From positions 2,901,501-2,965,500 of the forward strand of contig JAMXDE010000004.1 of NCBI GenBank assembly GCA_026770025.1: 64,000 nt of DNA. The letters are read 5' to 3'. Both the position numbers and the translations under genes were made by a program. Positions 42,356-51,592 of the stretch are shown here, piece after piece. Under the pieces are notes generated by a model. The model had not been told where the DNA came from. It did not search any database and saw only the letters and a program-made list of their open reading frames with translations. The stretch comes from Craspedostauros australis. Lineage: Eukaryota > Bacillariophyta > Bacillariophyceae > Mastogloiales > Achnanthaceae. The stretch's first letter is position 1, and the number at the start of each line of letters is the position of its first letter.

Positions 42356-42643
42356 GTGCATGTGAGTCTTCCCGATCCTCTCACGCTCCCATGGCTCTGG
42401 GAGCTTCGGAAGGGCGAACAGTGGAGTGGAGGGGTAGCCATCAACTCTGGAATAGAGTACTCTGCAGTAAAGCGCTCTGTTCTACTGTATCATGAATGCA
42501 GGTCACCTGTACCACACCTCATAGACTCACTGGGAAATCCTGTACACAAGCATCTAGCTCGCGTTCGTGACACCTGGACGAACCGCGAACACGAGTATTG
42601 GTATCTAGAAGAATACCATATCAGAGATATCACACTACATTGA
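42356..42643 (+). CDS. Conserved small ORF between subtilase and LHCX-c (copy B)
   Basis: Partner of the small ORF ending at 16234. From WLWELRKGEQWSGG to the stop the two products align without gaps, with many synonymous differences, supporting a translated ~80-residue segment. Upstream of that segment the frames differ and copy B has a stop, so the 5' limit is uncertain and an unseen upstream exon is possible; the start given here is not an ATG. Function unknown. Confidence 0.4.
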   Translation: MHVSLPDPLTLPWLWELRKGEQWSGGVAINSGIEYSAVKRSVLLYHECRSPVPHLIDSLGNPVHKHLARVRDTWTNREHEYWYLEEYHIRDITLH

Positions 42644-43143
42644 CGGGTGGAAAATTATACAATAAATAGAACAATTACCATTGATTGTATTTGCTTCCTC
42701 ATCCACTATCAGTGTGTCCTCGTTTACCTCCTCACAGCCAGATCTTTGCCTGTTTTGGCGTGCAAGTTCCTTGGTACTCACATCTGCGTTATGTCGCTGG
42801 GGGCACGAATGTAAGCAGTCGCATGGAATGCATGGAAGGACTACGGGTATGCCAACAAATGATGGACCACAGTGGCAACGATTGTGAGTGTTCGTCCATA
42901 TCCAGAGAGAGAGACACTGTCGGCGAACGAAAAAGGACTGGATGAGTGTGTTGTGTTTGAAAAAGAAAAAAGGTTAAATTTAGTCTCTGTATTGGTGGGT
43001 GCGGGTGTATTGGAATGCAAGCATCTCTCATCGGATCAATATCACTGCTTCATGATCAAGCAGCGATGCATAATCCGCTTGGCTTGACTTGGTGGTAAAG
43101 GGAATGTCGTGGAATACTCCAGAGCAGAGCACGATCAAACCAT
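42644..43143. other. Spacer between the small ORF and LHCX-c
   Basis: Matches 16235-16733. Contains AATAAA after the small ORF (near 42661) and the A-rich LHCX 3' flank near 42958. No other feature seen. Confidence 0.45.
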
Positions 43144-43773
43144 TTAGGCGGTGAAGTGCTCAATGATTCCCTTTCCATCGACAAGCTCCTGGGCGATGAA
43201 ACCGGCGGCGGCGAGCATGGCAAGGCGTCCATTCTGGAGCTCCTTGGTCTGCATGATGGCGAGCTCCTCTGGGTCCTCTGGCTTGAGGCCAAGTGGATCG
43301 AAACCGATGTCGCCTGGGGTGTAGTTCTCACGCATGAGTCCAGCCTGGTCGACTGGGACGGCCTGTGGCTCAACGAAGCCCATCTCGGCACGGCGGGTCT
43401 CGGCAGCGCCGATTCCAACAGTGAGGAGGACCCAGAAGAGGGCTGGCACCTGGGAGAGGTGGGTGATGCCTGGTCCACTGATCTGGGAATCGAAGAGGAA
43501 GGAAGATCCCTCAACCTTCTCTCCGACGAGGAATCCAATGACGGCGAGCATGGAGACGCGTCCGTGGGTGAGCTCGGCCTCGCGGTAACGCTTGAGGGTG
43601 TTGGCATCGGCCTTGTCGGCGAATCCGAGTGGATCGAAGAATCCGACTGGGGCGATGGCGCCTGGGAGCTCGGCGGTGGCCTTGAGGGCGGATCCGGAGG
43701 TGGATTGCTGGATTGGGGCGAAGGCGGCGGCGGAACCGGCGAGGGCAGCGATGAGGGTGGCGGTGAACTTCAT
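43144..43773 (-). CDS. LHCX: LHCX-c, LHCX/LI818-type fucoxanthin chlorophyll a/c protein
   Basis: 209-residue product, identical in sequence to LHCX-d as read: AAFAP plastid leader, three helices, D95 and E205, with D53 and L112 distinguishing the block B pair from LHCX-a and -b. The frame is open 19 codons farther upstream (to 43830), but the start at 43773 is chosen because it gives the same leader as the other three copies, where no upstream extension exists. Intronless; a photoprotective antenna role is inferred from the family. Confidence 0.95.
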   Translation of the reverse strand: MKFTATLIAALAGSAAAFAPIQQSTSGSALKATAELPGAIAPVGFFDPLGFADKADANTLKRYREAELTHGRVSMLAVIGFLVGEKVEGSSFLFDSQISGPGITHLSQVPALFWVLLTVGIGAAETRRAEMGFVEPQAVPVDQAGLMRENYTPGDIGFDPLGLKPEDPEELAIMQTKELQNGRLAMLAAAGFIAQELVDGKGIIEHFTA

Positions 43774-43836
43774 GGTTGTTGTTGGGTGTGGTTTGTGTGT
43801 TGTGGGTTGGATTGATCGAGTGTTGGTCAAGTTGTT

Positions 43837-44377
43837 GATTTTATGAGAGGATGGAGGTGAGAAGTGGATGTTTGGTTTGGAGTGTGGTGCTGTCGTGTGT
43901 TTCCTGTTTGATGTGGTGGGGTTGCACGGAGTTGGTACATGTTCACACCATCAACAACACGCACCAACGTACAACAACACCACACATCAGAGATGGAGAC
44001 ATCGAATGACTGCGAATCATCACGTGAACCATTTCCGTTTCGCATTCATTTCGACTCCGCATCCGTTTTGTTTCGTTTGGAATCTTCTGACATGGGAAAG
44101 TGAGATGATGTGTGCGACGGAGTCAGCAGAGGAATTGGGTGGATGGGACGATGACGTGGGTCATTGGCAATGTGTGAAGTTTGATTGGAGAAGTTTGCGT
44201 CGACGTTTCCTCTCTTCTGGTTTGTGATTGGTCAGTACAGCTCAGTAGCGCACTTGTCAGATTTATGGACAGGAACAACACAGGGTTCGCCGTGCTCATT
44301 CATGTTCGCAACAACAGAGATCCACAAACAGGTGGGAAATACTGACAACAGAAAACACACCCATCAACGTGACGTCA
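43837..44377 (-). promoter_or_regulatory. LHCX-c promoter: TATA-like box, G-box, TGACGTCA
   Basis: CTCTCATAAAATC at 43837-43849 (64 bases before the ATG), CACGTG at 44021-44026, TGACGTCA at 44370-44377, in the same arrangement as the other LHCX promoters. Confidence 0.6.
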
Positions 44378-45212
44378 GCCAACACGCAACCACCAAATCC
44401 ACCAACACATCAAGCCAACACACACAAGAAGCCACCAACGTCCTTCCTCTTGACTCTTGACTTGGCAGGGCAATGCAACGCAACGCAACGCATCGCAGCG
44501 TAACGCGTCAACAATGAGACCAACGAAGACATGACCACATCAGGGTGGACACAATCAGAGAAGACGTTTCCTCACAATCTGCCATGATGCAAACGCGAAA
44601 TCGTGGATTCCTTTCCGAGAAAGTATGAAGTGGCCATGACGAACAAGAAGGCTTCCTATCCGCAGCGCACCATCCCAAGACACACGAGTTGAGGACGAGT
44701 ACGCCTGCACAACCATGACGCAACTTTCCCATCAGGTGCATCGAAGGATGAGTCGGCAACCGAGCTGATTCGATCATTCCAGATTCGAAGATGGGACTTG
44801 AGACATGATTTCCATCCGAAAGGATGAATTGCGGAATGGATTGAATCTTCGCAGACACAAAGATGACGGCGACGACGTTTCTTACTTATCCCACCATTCG
44901 AATCTATTCGACATTCTGAAGAGGGAGTTGCGCTCTACCTGTGGTACGTCTGAATTTAAGTTTGTAGACACCAGCGATCGAATCATATGCAATACGAATG
45001 TACACTCCAGCGACCTCGCCATGCCATGCCACAACATAACCACACCTACAGCACACGAAGAACGCTTCAATGATGTATTATATTTGTAATCTGACTATCC
45101 CTCGCCAAAACTAACATGGCGAGTGCTTATCTTCGCTTCTTCTTGCTTACTCTCCATACATTCATGTATTCATAAACATACTGATATGAATGCCCGTAGC
45201 AGCACGTCGACT
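43850..45212. other. Spacer between LHCX-c and CGR3
   Basis: Conserved with the other LHCX-CGR spacers. It contains the 116-codon minus-strand frame at 44508-44858. From about 44930 to 45110 it resembles the CGR4-proximal spacer (50020-50170) more than that of CGR1 or CGR2. No gene assigned. Confidence 0.45.
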
Positions 45213-46520
45213 CTAGATTTGCACGGCGCAGACACGATCGCCGATGCATTCTCCATCTGCCACGGAGACGTTGTTGGCAAAGCATGCTCTGACACCGATG
45301 CAGGCTTCGTCGCCAATCGGGGCCTTGTTGAAGACGCAAGCCCCTTCTCCAATGCAGGCCTTCTTACCGATGACGCCGGTGGATCTCTCGCACGCGCCAT
45401 CGCCGATACAAGACTTCTTCTCGATCTTCGCCTTGTTGCGATCGCACGCAAATCCTCCAAAACACGAATCCTCCTCGATCTTGTCGGTGTTGCGGGTGCA
45501 CGCGGCATAGCCATGGCAAGCATTCTCTTCGATCGTCCCCATGTTGCGGAAGCACGCGTATCCTCCCACGCAGGATCCTTTTGCGATATCCCCGTTATTA
45601 TTGCCACACGCATACATCCCGTTGCAAGACAAATCAGCGATCGTGTCATAGTTGGTACTGCACGCAGAGTAGCCGTTGCAGGTGCTCTCGCCCAGACTCC
45701 CGTAGTTGAACGTGCAGGCGTAGACACCGTTGCAAGAATCCAGCGGAATGGATACATTCGTAAAAAAGCAGGCGCTGTTGCCATTGCAGGAGTTGGGGGC
45801 AATCTGGATTGGCGTTGTTATGTGTTCTTGGAAGTTGCATGCGTCGTATCCGTTGCAAGAGTACGGGCAAACGGTGACGGTCTGGTTGTCGGTCCATACG
45901 CATGCTGGTCCGCTAGCATCGACGGGTGCCTCGCAGCATTCGGCGCCGGCGGCTGCACAGCTCGCGGCGACTTCTGCCACCGTTCCCGTGAAGCATGAAT
46001 CGAAGTCCTTGAAGGATTTGAGGGACTTGAGCGATTTGGAAGATTTGGAGGATTTCGACGACTTCGATGATTTGAGTTGACGGGCACCTTCAGAGTGTGC
46101 TTCGATCTCCTTCTGACGACGAGCCAACTGAACGGGATCCTGTGACACGCTGTCATCACCGTTGCCAGCGACGCTTCCGAGACGACCGAGATCGGTGTAT
46201 TTGTTGTTGCTGGTAGCGGCGCTGTCGCTGGTGGAGGAAGATGCACGTGGATGCCGGACGTTGCTTCCCTTGGTGCTGCTCTGCGGCTTGGCAATGGCAC
46301 CATCAGTCTTTTCCAAGGACCTGGCGGAAGGGAACGTACCAAGTCCGTCTCGGAGCCCAGCTTTTGCGTTGGCAATCCTCTGTTTGCGCGCCACGCGCCT
46401 CTCCTCGTGGTTGTCGATGCTTGGAGCGGCGCCGTTCGTACCACTCATCGATTCGACGCCGTTGGCCATGAGGCTCTGGCCGATGACCAGGGCGAGGAGT
46501 TCCTTCTTCATGGTTGGCAT
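45213..46520 (-). CDS. CGR3, secreted Cys-Gly 18-residue repeat protein (full length)
   Basis: 435 residues from MPTMKKEL. The frame is open 56 codons upstream, but this start is shared with CGR1 and CGR4 and gives a short signal-like N terminus (about 1-21). Then a variable low-complexity region, a Ser/Lys tract at 149-171 (SSKSSKSSK type), a Cys-containing segment, and from about 221 twelve tandem units of about 18 residues with the pattern (S/A)CxGxxACxxNxxxI. Two Cys per unit at fixed spacing suggest a disulfide-stapled solenoid. Ser/Lys tracts before Cys-rich domains occur in many predicted secreted diatom proteins. I do not recognise a named family; a cell-surface or extracellular role is inferred. 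Paired with LHCX-c just downstream on the same strand. Confidence 0.85.
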   Translation of the reverse strand: MPTMKKELLALVIGQSLMANGVESMSGTNGAAPSIDNHEERRVARKQRIANAKAGLRDGLGTFPSARSLEKTDGAIAKPQSSTKGSNVRHPRASSSTSDSAATSNNKYTDLGRLGSVAGNGDDSVSQDPVQLARRQKEIEAHSEGARQLKSSKSSKSSKSSKSLKSLKSFKDFDSCFTGTVAEVAASCAAAGAECCEAPVDASGPACVWTDNQTVTVCPYSCNGYDACNFQEHITTPIQIAPNSCNGNSACFFTNVSIPLDSCNGVYACTFNYGSLGESTCNGYSACSTNYDTIADLSCNGMYACGNNNGDIAKGSCVGGYACFRNMGTIEENACHGYAACTRNTDKIEEDSCFGGFACDRNKAKIEKKSCIGDGACERSTGVIGKKACIGEGACVFNKAPIGDEACIGVRACFANNVSVADGECIGDRVCAVQI

Positions 46521-48211
46521 GGTTGTGAGTTGCTTCGTCTTTTCAGTTTCTCGGAATTGTGACCCTTGCGTCGCCTTTTGGTGAAAGCGATCAGTTGTGA
46601 TCTTTGCTGTTGTTGGATCTGCCTCAGCAACATTCACACTGTCCGACACAGATGAGTGTGATACTGGGCGACATGCAATGGTTGGCACCCTCGAGGATCA
46701 CTCATGGCACGCGACGGAACCTTGTATCATGCGTTCCTGTTGGTGGTGACCACACTCCATCGCCTTGTGAAGCTCTGGATGTGGTGACCAGCAACAAATT
46801 TGTGTGACTCGAAGTCGGATCCAAAGTTTCCCCCAACCACGAACAGTAATTGGTTTGCGGACGCAACCGTTGCTGGCGTTCGACACACGAAGAGGTCTTT
46901 CCAAGTTGTTCGATGTGGCTTCTGTCGCATTGAGCGCGAGGCGACCACAACAGATGTCTGAAGCAGAGACGACAATCCCCACGAAATCCAATCGACGAAA
47001 AAATGGCTTCGCCACAATAATCCTCGTTCGGCGACGACGGCAGCAACACGTACGAGTAGAGGAATGGCATGAGACCACGGACTGGACGATCGCCAGGGAC
47101 CCACCGCCGCAACGAGCGATGCATGGTGGGGTATAGTAGTTGTTCTGTGATGAAGAGTTGGCGAGGTCGGCACCCTCAAAGCGTCTTTTGTGTTGTCGAG
47201 AACTGCCATGTTGACGTCGTCATCGTGTGCGTAGACTGAACCCACACAGCGATTTCTTTGTTGCCATCCATTGTGAATATCATGATCTCGGCACGGCAAC
47301 TTATTCCAAGACAGTTGCCCCCAACTACCGATGAGCGAGGAAGCTGCTCATCTTTCGGCTCTGCTCTTATGCCAGCAAGGCTACCAACTTCAATCGCGAA
47401 GACAGCTCGAGATTGGGCTCGTGGAAAACATCGTCAGGCGACACACGGCTTTTTGAGATGATGTCTGCTTGCCAAATCATTCTGATGCCTGTCATTTTTC
47501 CTTCGATTGTGCTTTCTTGCTGCATCCATCGACTTGCATTCCGTCAACCTTTCAGGAAAGTACTCGATTCGATGGTGTGGCAGAGCACTCTCGCACAACT
47601 CACGAACGAAGCTACGCCGACATCCAATGCAGACTTGCGACACAAGTCGAATCGCAAGATGGACGGTTGGATTTGGATTGAAAGTGTGCAACTCTGTTCT
47701 TCAACAAAGGGAGGAAGTTGGGGAGTGGTCAAGATCCATGAATGGGATAGCCTTGCTCCGTCCATGCGCCATGTGCTCTGCTTTGACAAATCGCGGTAGA
47801 GCCGCGAGATAACATCGTTGGTCCGCACGATGCTACGTTGTGCGTCAGTTCTGTGAGAGTTCAGCATGCGTCGGTTCATGTATTGTGGCATGTCGATACA
47901 CGTGCCATAGTGATTGCTAGGTGTCGCAGCGCACTGAAGGCAGAGAAGAGAATTGGGTCGTACTACTATCAGTATCGTACACTTGTGATAGTTGTTTGAT
48001 TGATTGGTTGAAGGATTGATTGAAAAAGAAAAAAGGTTAAATTTAGTCTCTGTATTGGTGGGTGCGGGTGTATTGGAATGCAAGCATCTCTCATCGGATC
48101 AATATCACTGCTTCATGATCAAGCAGCGATGCATAATCCGCTTGGCTCGACTTGACTTGGTGGTAAAGGGAATGTCGTGGAATACTCCAGAGCAGAGTAC
48201 AATCAAACCAT
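46521..48211. other. Spacer between CGR3 and LHCX-d
   Basis: Conserved with 19272-20936. The part next to CGR3 is the probable CGR promoter; the part next to LHCX-d carries the A-rich LHCX 3' flank. A 128-codon plus-strand frame (47413-47799) overlaps the similar frame ending at 20551; its coding status is not supported. Confidence 0.45.
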
Positions 48212-48841
48212 TTAGGCGGTGAAGTGCTCAATGATTCCCTTTCCATCGACAAGCTCCTGGGCGATGAAACCAGCGGCGGCGAGCATGGCAAGACGTCCGT
48301 TCTGGAGCTCCTTGGTCTGCATGATGGCGAGCTCCTCTGGGTCCTCTGGCTTGAGGCCAAGTGGATCGAAGCCGATGTCACCTGGAGTGTAGTTCTCACG
48401 CATGAGTCCAGCCTGGTCGACTGGGACGGCCTGTGGCTCAACGAAGCCCATCTCGGCACGGCGGGTCTCGGCAGCGCCGATTCCAACAGTGAGGAGGACC
48501 CAGAAGAGGGCTGGCACCTGGGAGAGGTGGGTGATGCCTGGTCCACTGATCTGGGAATCGAAGAGGAAGGAAGATCCCTCAACCTTCTCTCCGACGAGGA
48601 ATCCAATGACGGCGAGCATGGAGACGCGTCCGTGGGTGAGCTCGGCCTCGCGGTAACGCTTGAGGGTGTTGGCATCGGCCTTGTCGGCGAATCCGAGTGG
48701 ATCGAAGAATCCGACTGGGGCGATGGCGCCTGGGAGCTCAGCGGTGGCCTTGAGGGCGGATCCGGAGGTGGACTGCTGGATTGGAGCGAAGGCGGCGGCG
48801 GAACCGGCGAGGGCAGCGATGAGGGTGGCAGTGAACTTCAT
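48212..48841 (-). CDS. LHCX: LHCX-d, LHCX/LI818-type fucoxanthin chlorophyll a/c protein
   Basis: 209 residues, same protein as LHCX-c although the DNA differs at synonymous sites and the flanks match LHCX-b. AAFAP leader, three helices and conserved D95 and E205. This copy alone lacks the upstream G-box, so its regulation may differ even though the product does not. Intronless. Confidence 0.95.
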   Translation of the reverse strand: MKFTATLIAALAGSAAAFAPIQQSTSGSALKATAELPGAIAPVGFFDPLGFADKADANTLKRYREAELTHGRVSMLAVIGFLVGEKVEGSSFLFDSQISGPGITHLSQVPALFWVLLTVGIGAAETRRAEMGFVEPQAVPVDQAGLMRENYTPGDIGFDPLGLKPEDPEELAIMQTKELQNGRLAMLAAAGFIAQELVDGKGIIEHFTA

Positions 48842-48912
48842 GGTTGTTGTTGGGTGTGGGTTGTGGGTTGTGGGTTGGATTGATTGATTGATCGAGTGTT
48901 GGTCAAGTATTT

Positions 48913-49458
48913 GATTTTATGAGAGGATGGAGGTGAGAAGTGGATGTTTGGGTTGGAGTGTTGCGCTGTGCTGTCGTGTGTTTCCTGTTTGATGCGGTGA
49001 GGTTGCACGGAGTTGGTACATGTTCACACCATCAACAACACGCACCAACGTACAACAACACCACACATCAGAGATGGAGACATCGAATGATGGTGAGCCA
49101 TCGCGTGGACCATTTCCGTTTCGCATCCAGTTCGATTTCGCATCCGTTTTGTTTCGTTTGGAATCTTCTGACATGGGAAAGTGAGATGATGTGTGCGACG
49201 GAGTCAGCAGAGGAATTGGGTGGATGGGACGATGACGTGGGTCATTGGCAATGTGTGAAGTTTGATTGGAGAAGTTTGCGTCGACGTTTCCTCTCTTCTG
49301 GTTTGTGATTGGTCGGTACAGCTCAGTAGTGCACATATCAGATTTATGGACAGGAACAACACAGGGTTCGCCGTGCTCATTCATGTTCGCAACAACAGAG
49401 ATCCACAAACAGGTGGGAAATACTGACAACAGAAAACACACCCATCAATGTGACGTCA
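48913..49458 (-). promoter_or_regulatory. LHCX-d promoter: TATA-like box, TGACGTCA, G-box lost
   Basis: CTCTCATAAAATC at 48913-48925 (72 bases before the ATG) and TGACGTCA at 49451-49458. The G-box position reads CGCGTG on the plus strand (49102-49107) instead of CACGTG, and nearby bases also differ from the other three copies. Confidence 0.6.
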
Positions 49459-50269
49459 GCCAACACGCAACCACCAAATCCACCAACACATCAAACCAAC
49501 ACACACACAATCCGCCACCAACGTCGTTCCTCTTGACGCTTGGCTCTTGACTTCGCAGGGCAATGCAACGCAACGCAGCGTAACGCGTCAACAATGAGAC
49601 CAACGAAGACATGACCACATCAGGGTGGACACAATCAGAGAAGACGTTTCCTCACAATCTGACATGATGCAAATGCGAAATCGTGGATTCCTTTCCGAGA
49701 AAGTATGAAGTGGCCATGACGAACAAGAAGGCTTCCTATCCGCAGCGCACCATCCCAAGACACACGAGTTGAGGACGAGTACACCTGCACAACCATGACG
49801 CAACTTTTCTATCAGGTGCATCGATGGATGAGTTGGCAACCGACCTGATTTAATCAATCCAGAGATGAAGATGGATCTTGAGGAATGATTTCCATCCGAA
49901 AGGGTGAACTGCGGAATGGATTGGATCTTCGTAGCCACGGAGATGACAGCGACGACGTTTCTTACTTATCCCACCATTCGAATCAATTCGACATTCTGGA
50001 GAGCGAGTTGCGCTCTGTGATACGTCTGAATTCAAGTTTGTAGACACCAGCGATCGAATCATATGCAATACGAATGTACTCTCCAACGACCTCTCCATAC
50101 GACACCTACAGCACACGAAGAACGTTTCAATGATGTATTTGTAATCTGACTATCCCTCGCCAAAACTAACATGGCGAGCGCTTATCTTCGATTCTTCTTG
50201 CTTACTCTCCATACATTCATGTATTCATTAACGTACTGATGTGGATACCTGTGACAGCGGTTCGACGCT
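48926..50269. other. Spacer between LHCX-d and CGR4
   Basis: Conserved with the other LHCX-CGR spacers, with the 116-codon minus-strand frame at 49588-49938. No gene assigned. Confidence 0.45.
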
Positions 50270-51592
50270 CTAGACGCTCACGGCGCAGATGCTGTCACCG
50301 ATGCAATCTCCACTTGCCACGGTGACGTTGTTGAAGATGCACGCCATGACGCCAACGCAGGCTTTTTTGCCAATCATGCCTGTGTTTTCACGACAGGCCT
50401 GTTCCAGGAGGCACGCCTCTCTGTCGACCTCGCCAGTGTTGCTCGCGCACGCACCAATCCCGATGCAGGCCTTCTTACCGATATCACCCTCGTTTTGCAA
50501 GCACGCAAAGTCGTCGAGGCAGGAGCCATCATCGATGGTGCCGGAGTTTTGTGCGCATGCATTGTTGCCGACGCAAGCACCATCCTCGATCGCTCCACTG
50601 TTGTCAAAGCAAGCGTACGACCCGAGACACGAGACTTGGTCGATCTTGCCGCTGTTGAGAACGCACGACGAATCGCCGTAGCATGATCTCTTTCCGATCT
50701 CTCCCGCATTCCTGCTGCACACAGCCCGCCCCGTGCATGCGTAATCCGAGACCGTGCCCGTGTTGTATGCGCAGGCAGCTTCTCCGTTGCAAGAAGCCTC
50801 GTTGATGTCGCCGGTGTTGACAAGACAAGAGCGAGCACCGTTGCATGAGTACAAAGGAACGGATGTCTCGATGAACGAGCACGCAGCTCGGCTGTTGCAC
50901 GAGCCGGGGGCAACGCGGATCGTGGATGTTGTGCTGGGATTGAAGAAGCAGGAGCCCTCGCCGTTGCAGGAGTACGGGCACACGGTCACAGGCCGATCGT
51001 CGCTCCAAATGCATGCCGGATAGGTGGCGTTGGGCGAGAATTGACAGCATTCGGCGCCAGCGGCCGCGCAGTTGGCAGTGACTTCAGCAGCCGTCCCCGT
51101 GAAGCACGAGTCGAAGGCCTTGAAGGATTTGAGAGACTTGACTGATTTGGAGGACTTGGGTGACTTGAGCTGACGGGTACCAACAGTGTGGACTTCCGTC
51201 ACCTCCTTGCGAAGAGTCACTTGCATGGGATCCTGCAACATGCTGCCGTCGCCATTGTGATTGCCGTTGCCTGTGGCGCCTTGGAGACGACCGAGATCGG
51301 CGTAGTTGTCGTTGCTCTTGTTGCTGTTGCTGGTGGAGGAAGAGGCACGTGGGCGACGGATGTTGCTTTTGTTGGCACCCTGTGACTTGGCAGTCACACC
51401 ATCAGTCTTTTCCACTGAACTTTCGGAAAGGAATGAAGCAAGCCTATCTGGAAGATGCGGTGCTGCGTTGGCTATCTTGTGCTTGCGTGCGATGTCCTTC
51501 TCCGCACTGATGTTGATGTCGGCGTCAACGCCGTTGAGCATGACGCTCTGTGCGATGACCAGGGCGAGGATTTCCTTCTTCATGGTTGGCAT
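50270..51592 (-). CDS. CGR4, secreted Cys-Gly 18-residue repeat protein (divergent)
   Basis: 440 residues from MPTMKKEI, the same plan as CGR3: signal-like N terminus, low-complexity region, short Ser/Lys tract (LKSPKSSKSVKSLKSF), Cys segment, then thirteen ~18-residue units of the type SCxGxxACxxNxGxI. It is clearly more diverged from CGR1-3 than they are from each other, with consensus NTGxI in the second half of the unit and one more repeat. It is intact and at the outer edge of the array, so it may be the founder copy. Extracellular location inferred from the leader and the high Cys content. Confidence 0.85.
   Translation of the reverse strand: MPTMKKEILALVIAQSVMLNGVDADINISAEKDIARKHKIANAAPHLPDRLASFLSESSVEKTDGVTAKSQGANKSNIRRPRASSSTSNSNKSNDNYADLGRLQGATGNGNHNGDGSMLQDPMQVTLRKEVTEVHTVGTRQLKSPKSSKSVKSLKSFKAFDSCFTGTAAEVTANCAAAGAECCQFSPNATYPACIWSDDRPVTVCPYSCNGEGSCFFNPSTTSTIRVAPGSCNSRAACSFIETSVPLYSCNGARSCLVNTGDINEASCNGEAACAYNTGTVSDYACTGRAVCSRNAGEIGKRSCYGDSSCVLNSGKIDQVSCLGSYACFDNSGAIEDGACVGNNACAQNSGTIDDGSCLDDFACLQNEGDIGKKACIGIGACASNTGEVDREACLLEQACRENTGMIGKKACVGVMACIFNNVTVASGDCIGDSICAVSV

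Larger units (their letters stand above)
41907..51592. repeat. Segmental duplication, block B (right part)
   Basis: Continuation of block B with LHCX-c, CGR3, LHCX-d and CGR4. Similarity to block A covers genes and spacers and extends to about 51000, the point equivalent to the CGR2/LTR junction; 51000-51592 completes CGR4. Confidence 0.8.

Noticed and set aside
45123-45998. 291-codon plus-strand frame across CGR3 and the 210-codon second minus frame (45170-45802)
   Set aside because: The Cys-Gly repeats are open in several frames because of their base composition. Only the CGR frame gives regular Cys spacing and a leader, and it is the one conserved in CGR4.
50300-50980. Regular short repeats in CGR genes considered as a CRISPR-like or satellite array
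   Set aside because: The ~54-base periodicity encodes 18-residue protein repeats with diverged DNA and conserved Cys; there are no identical repeats separated by unique spacers.
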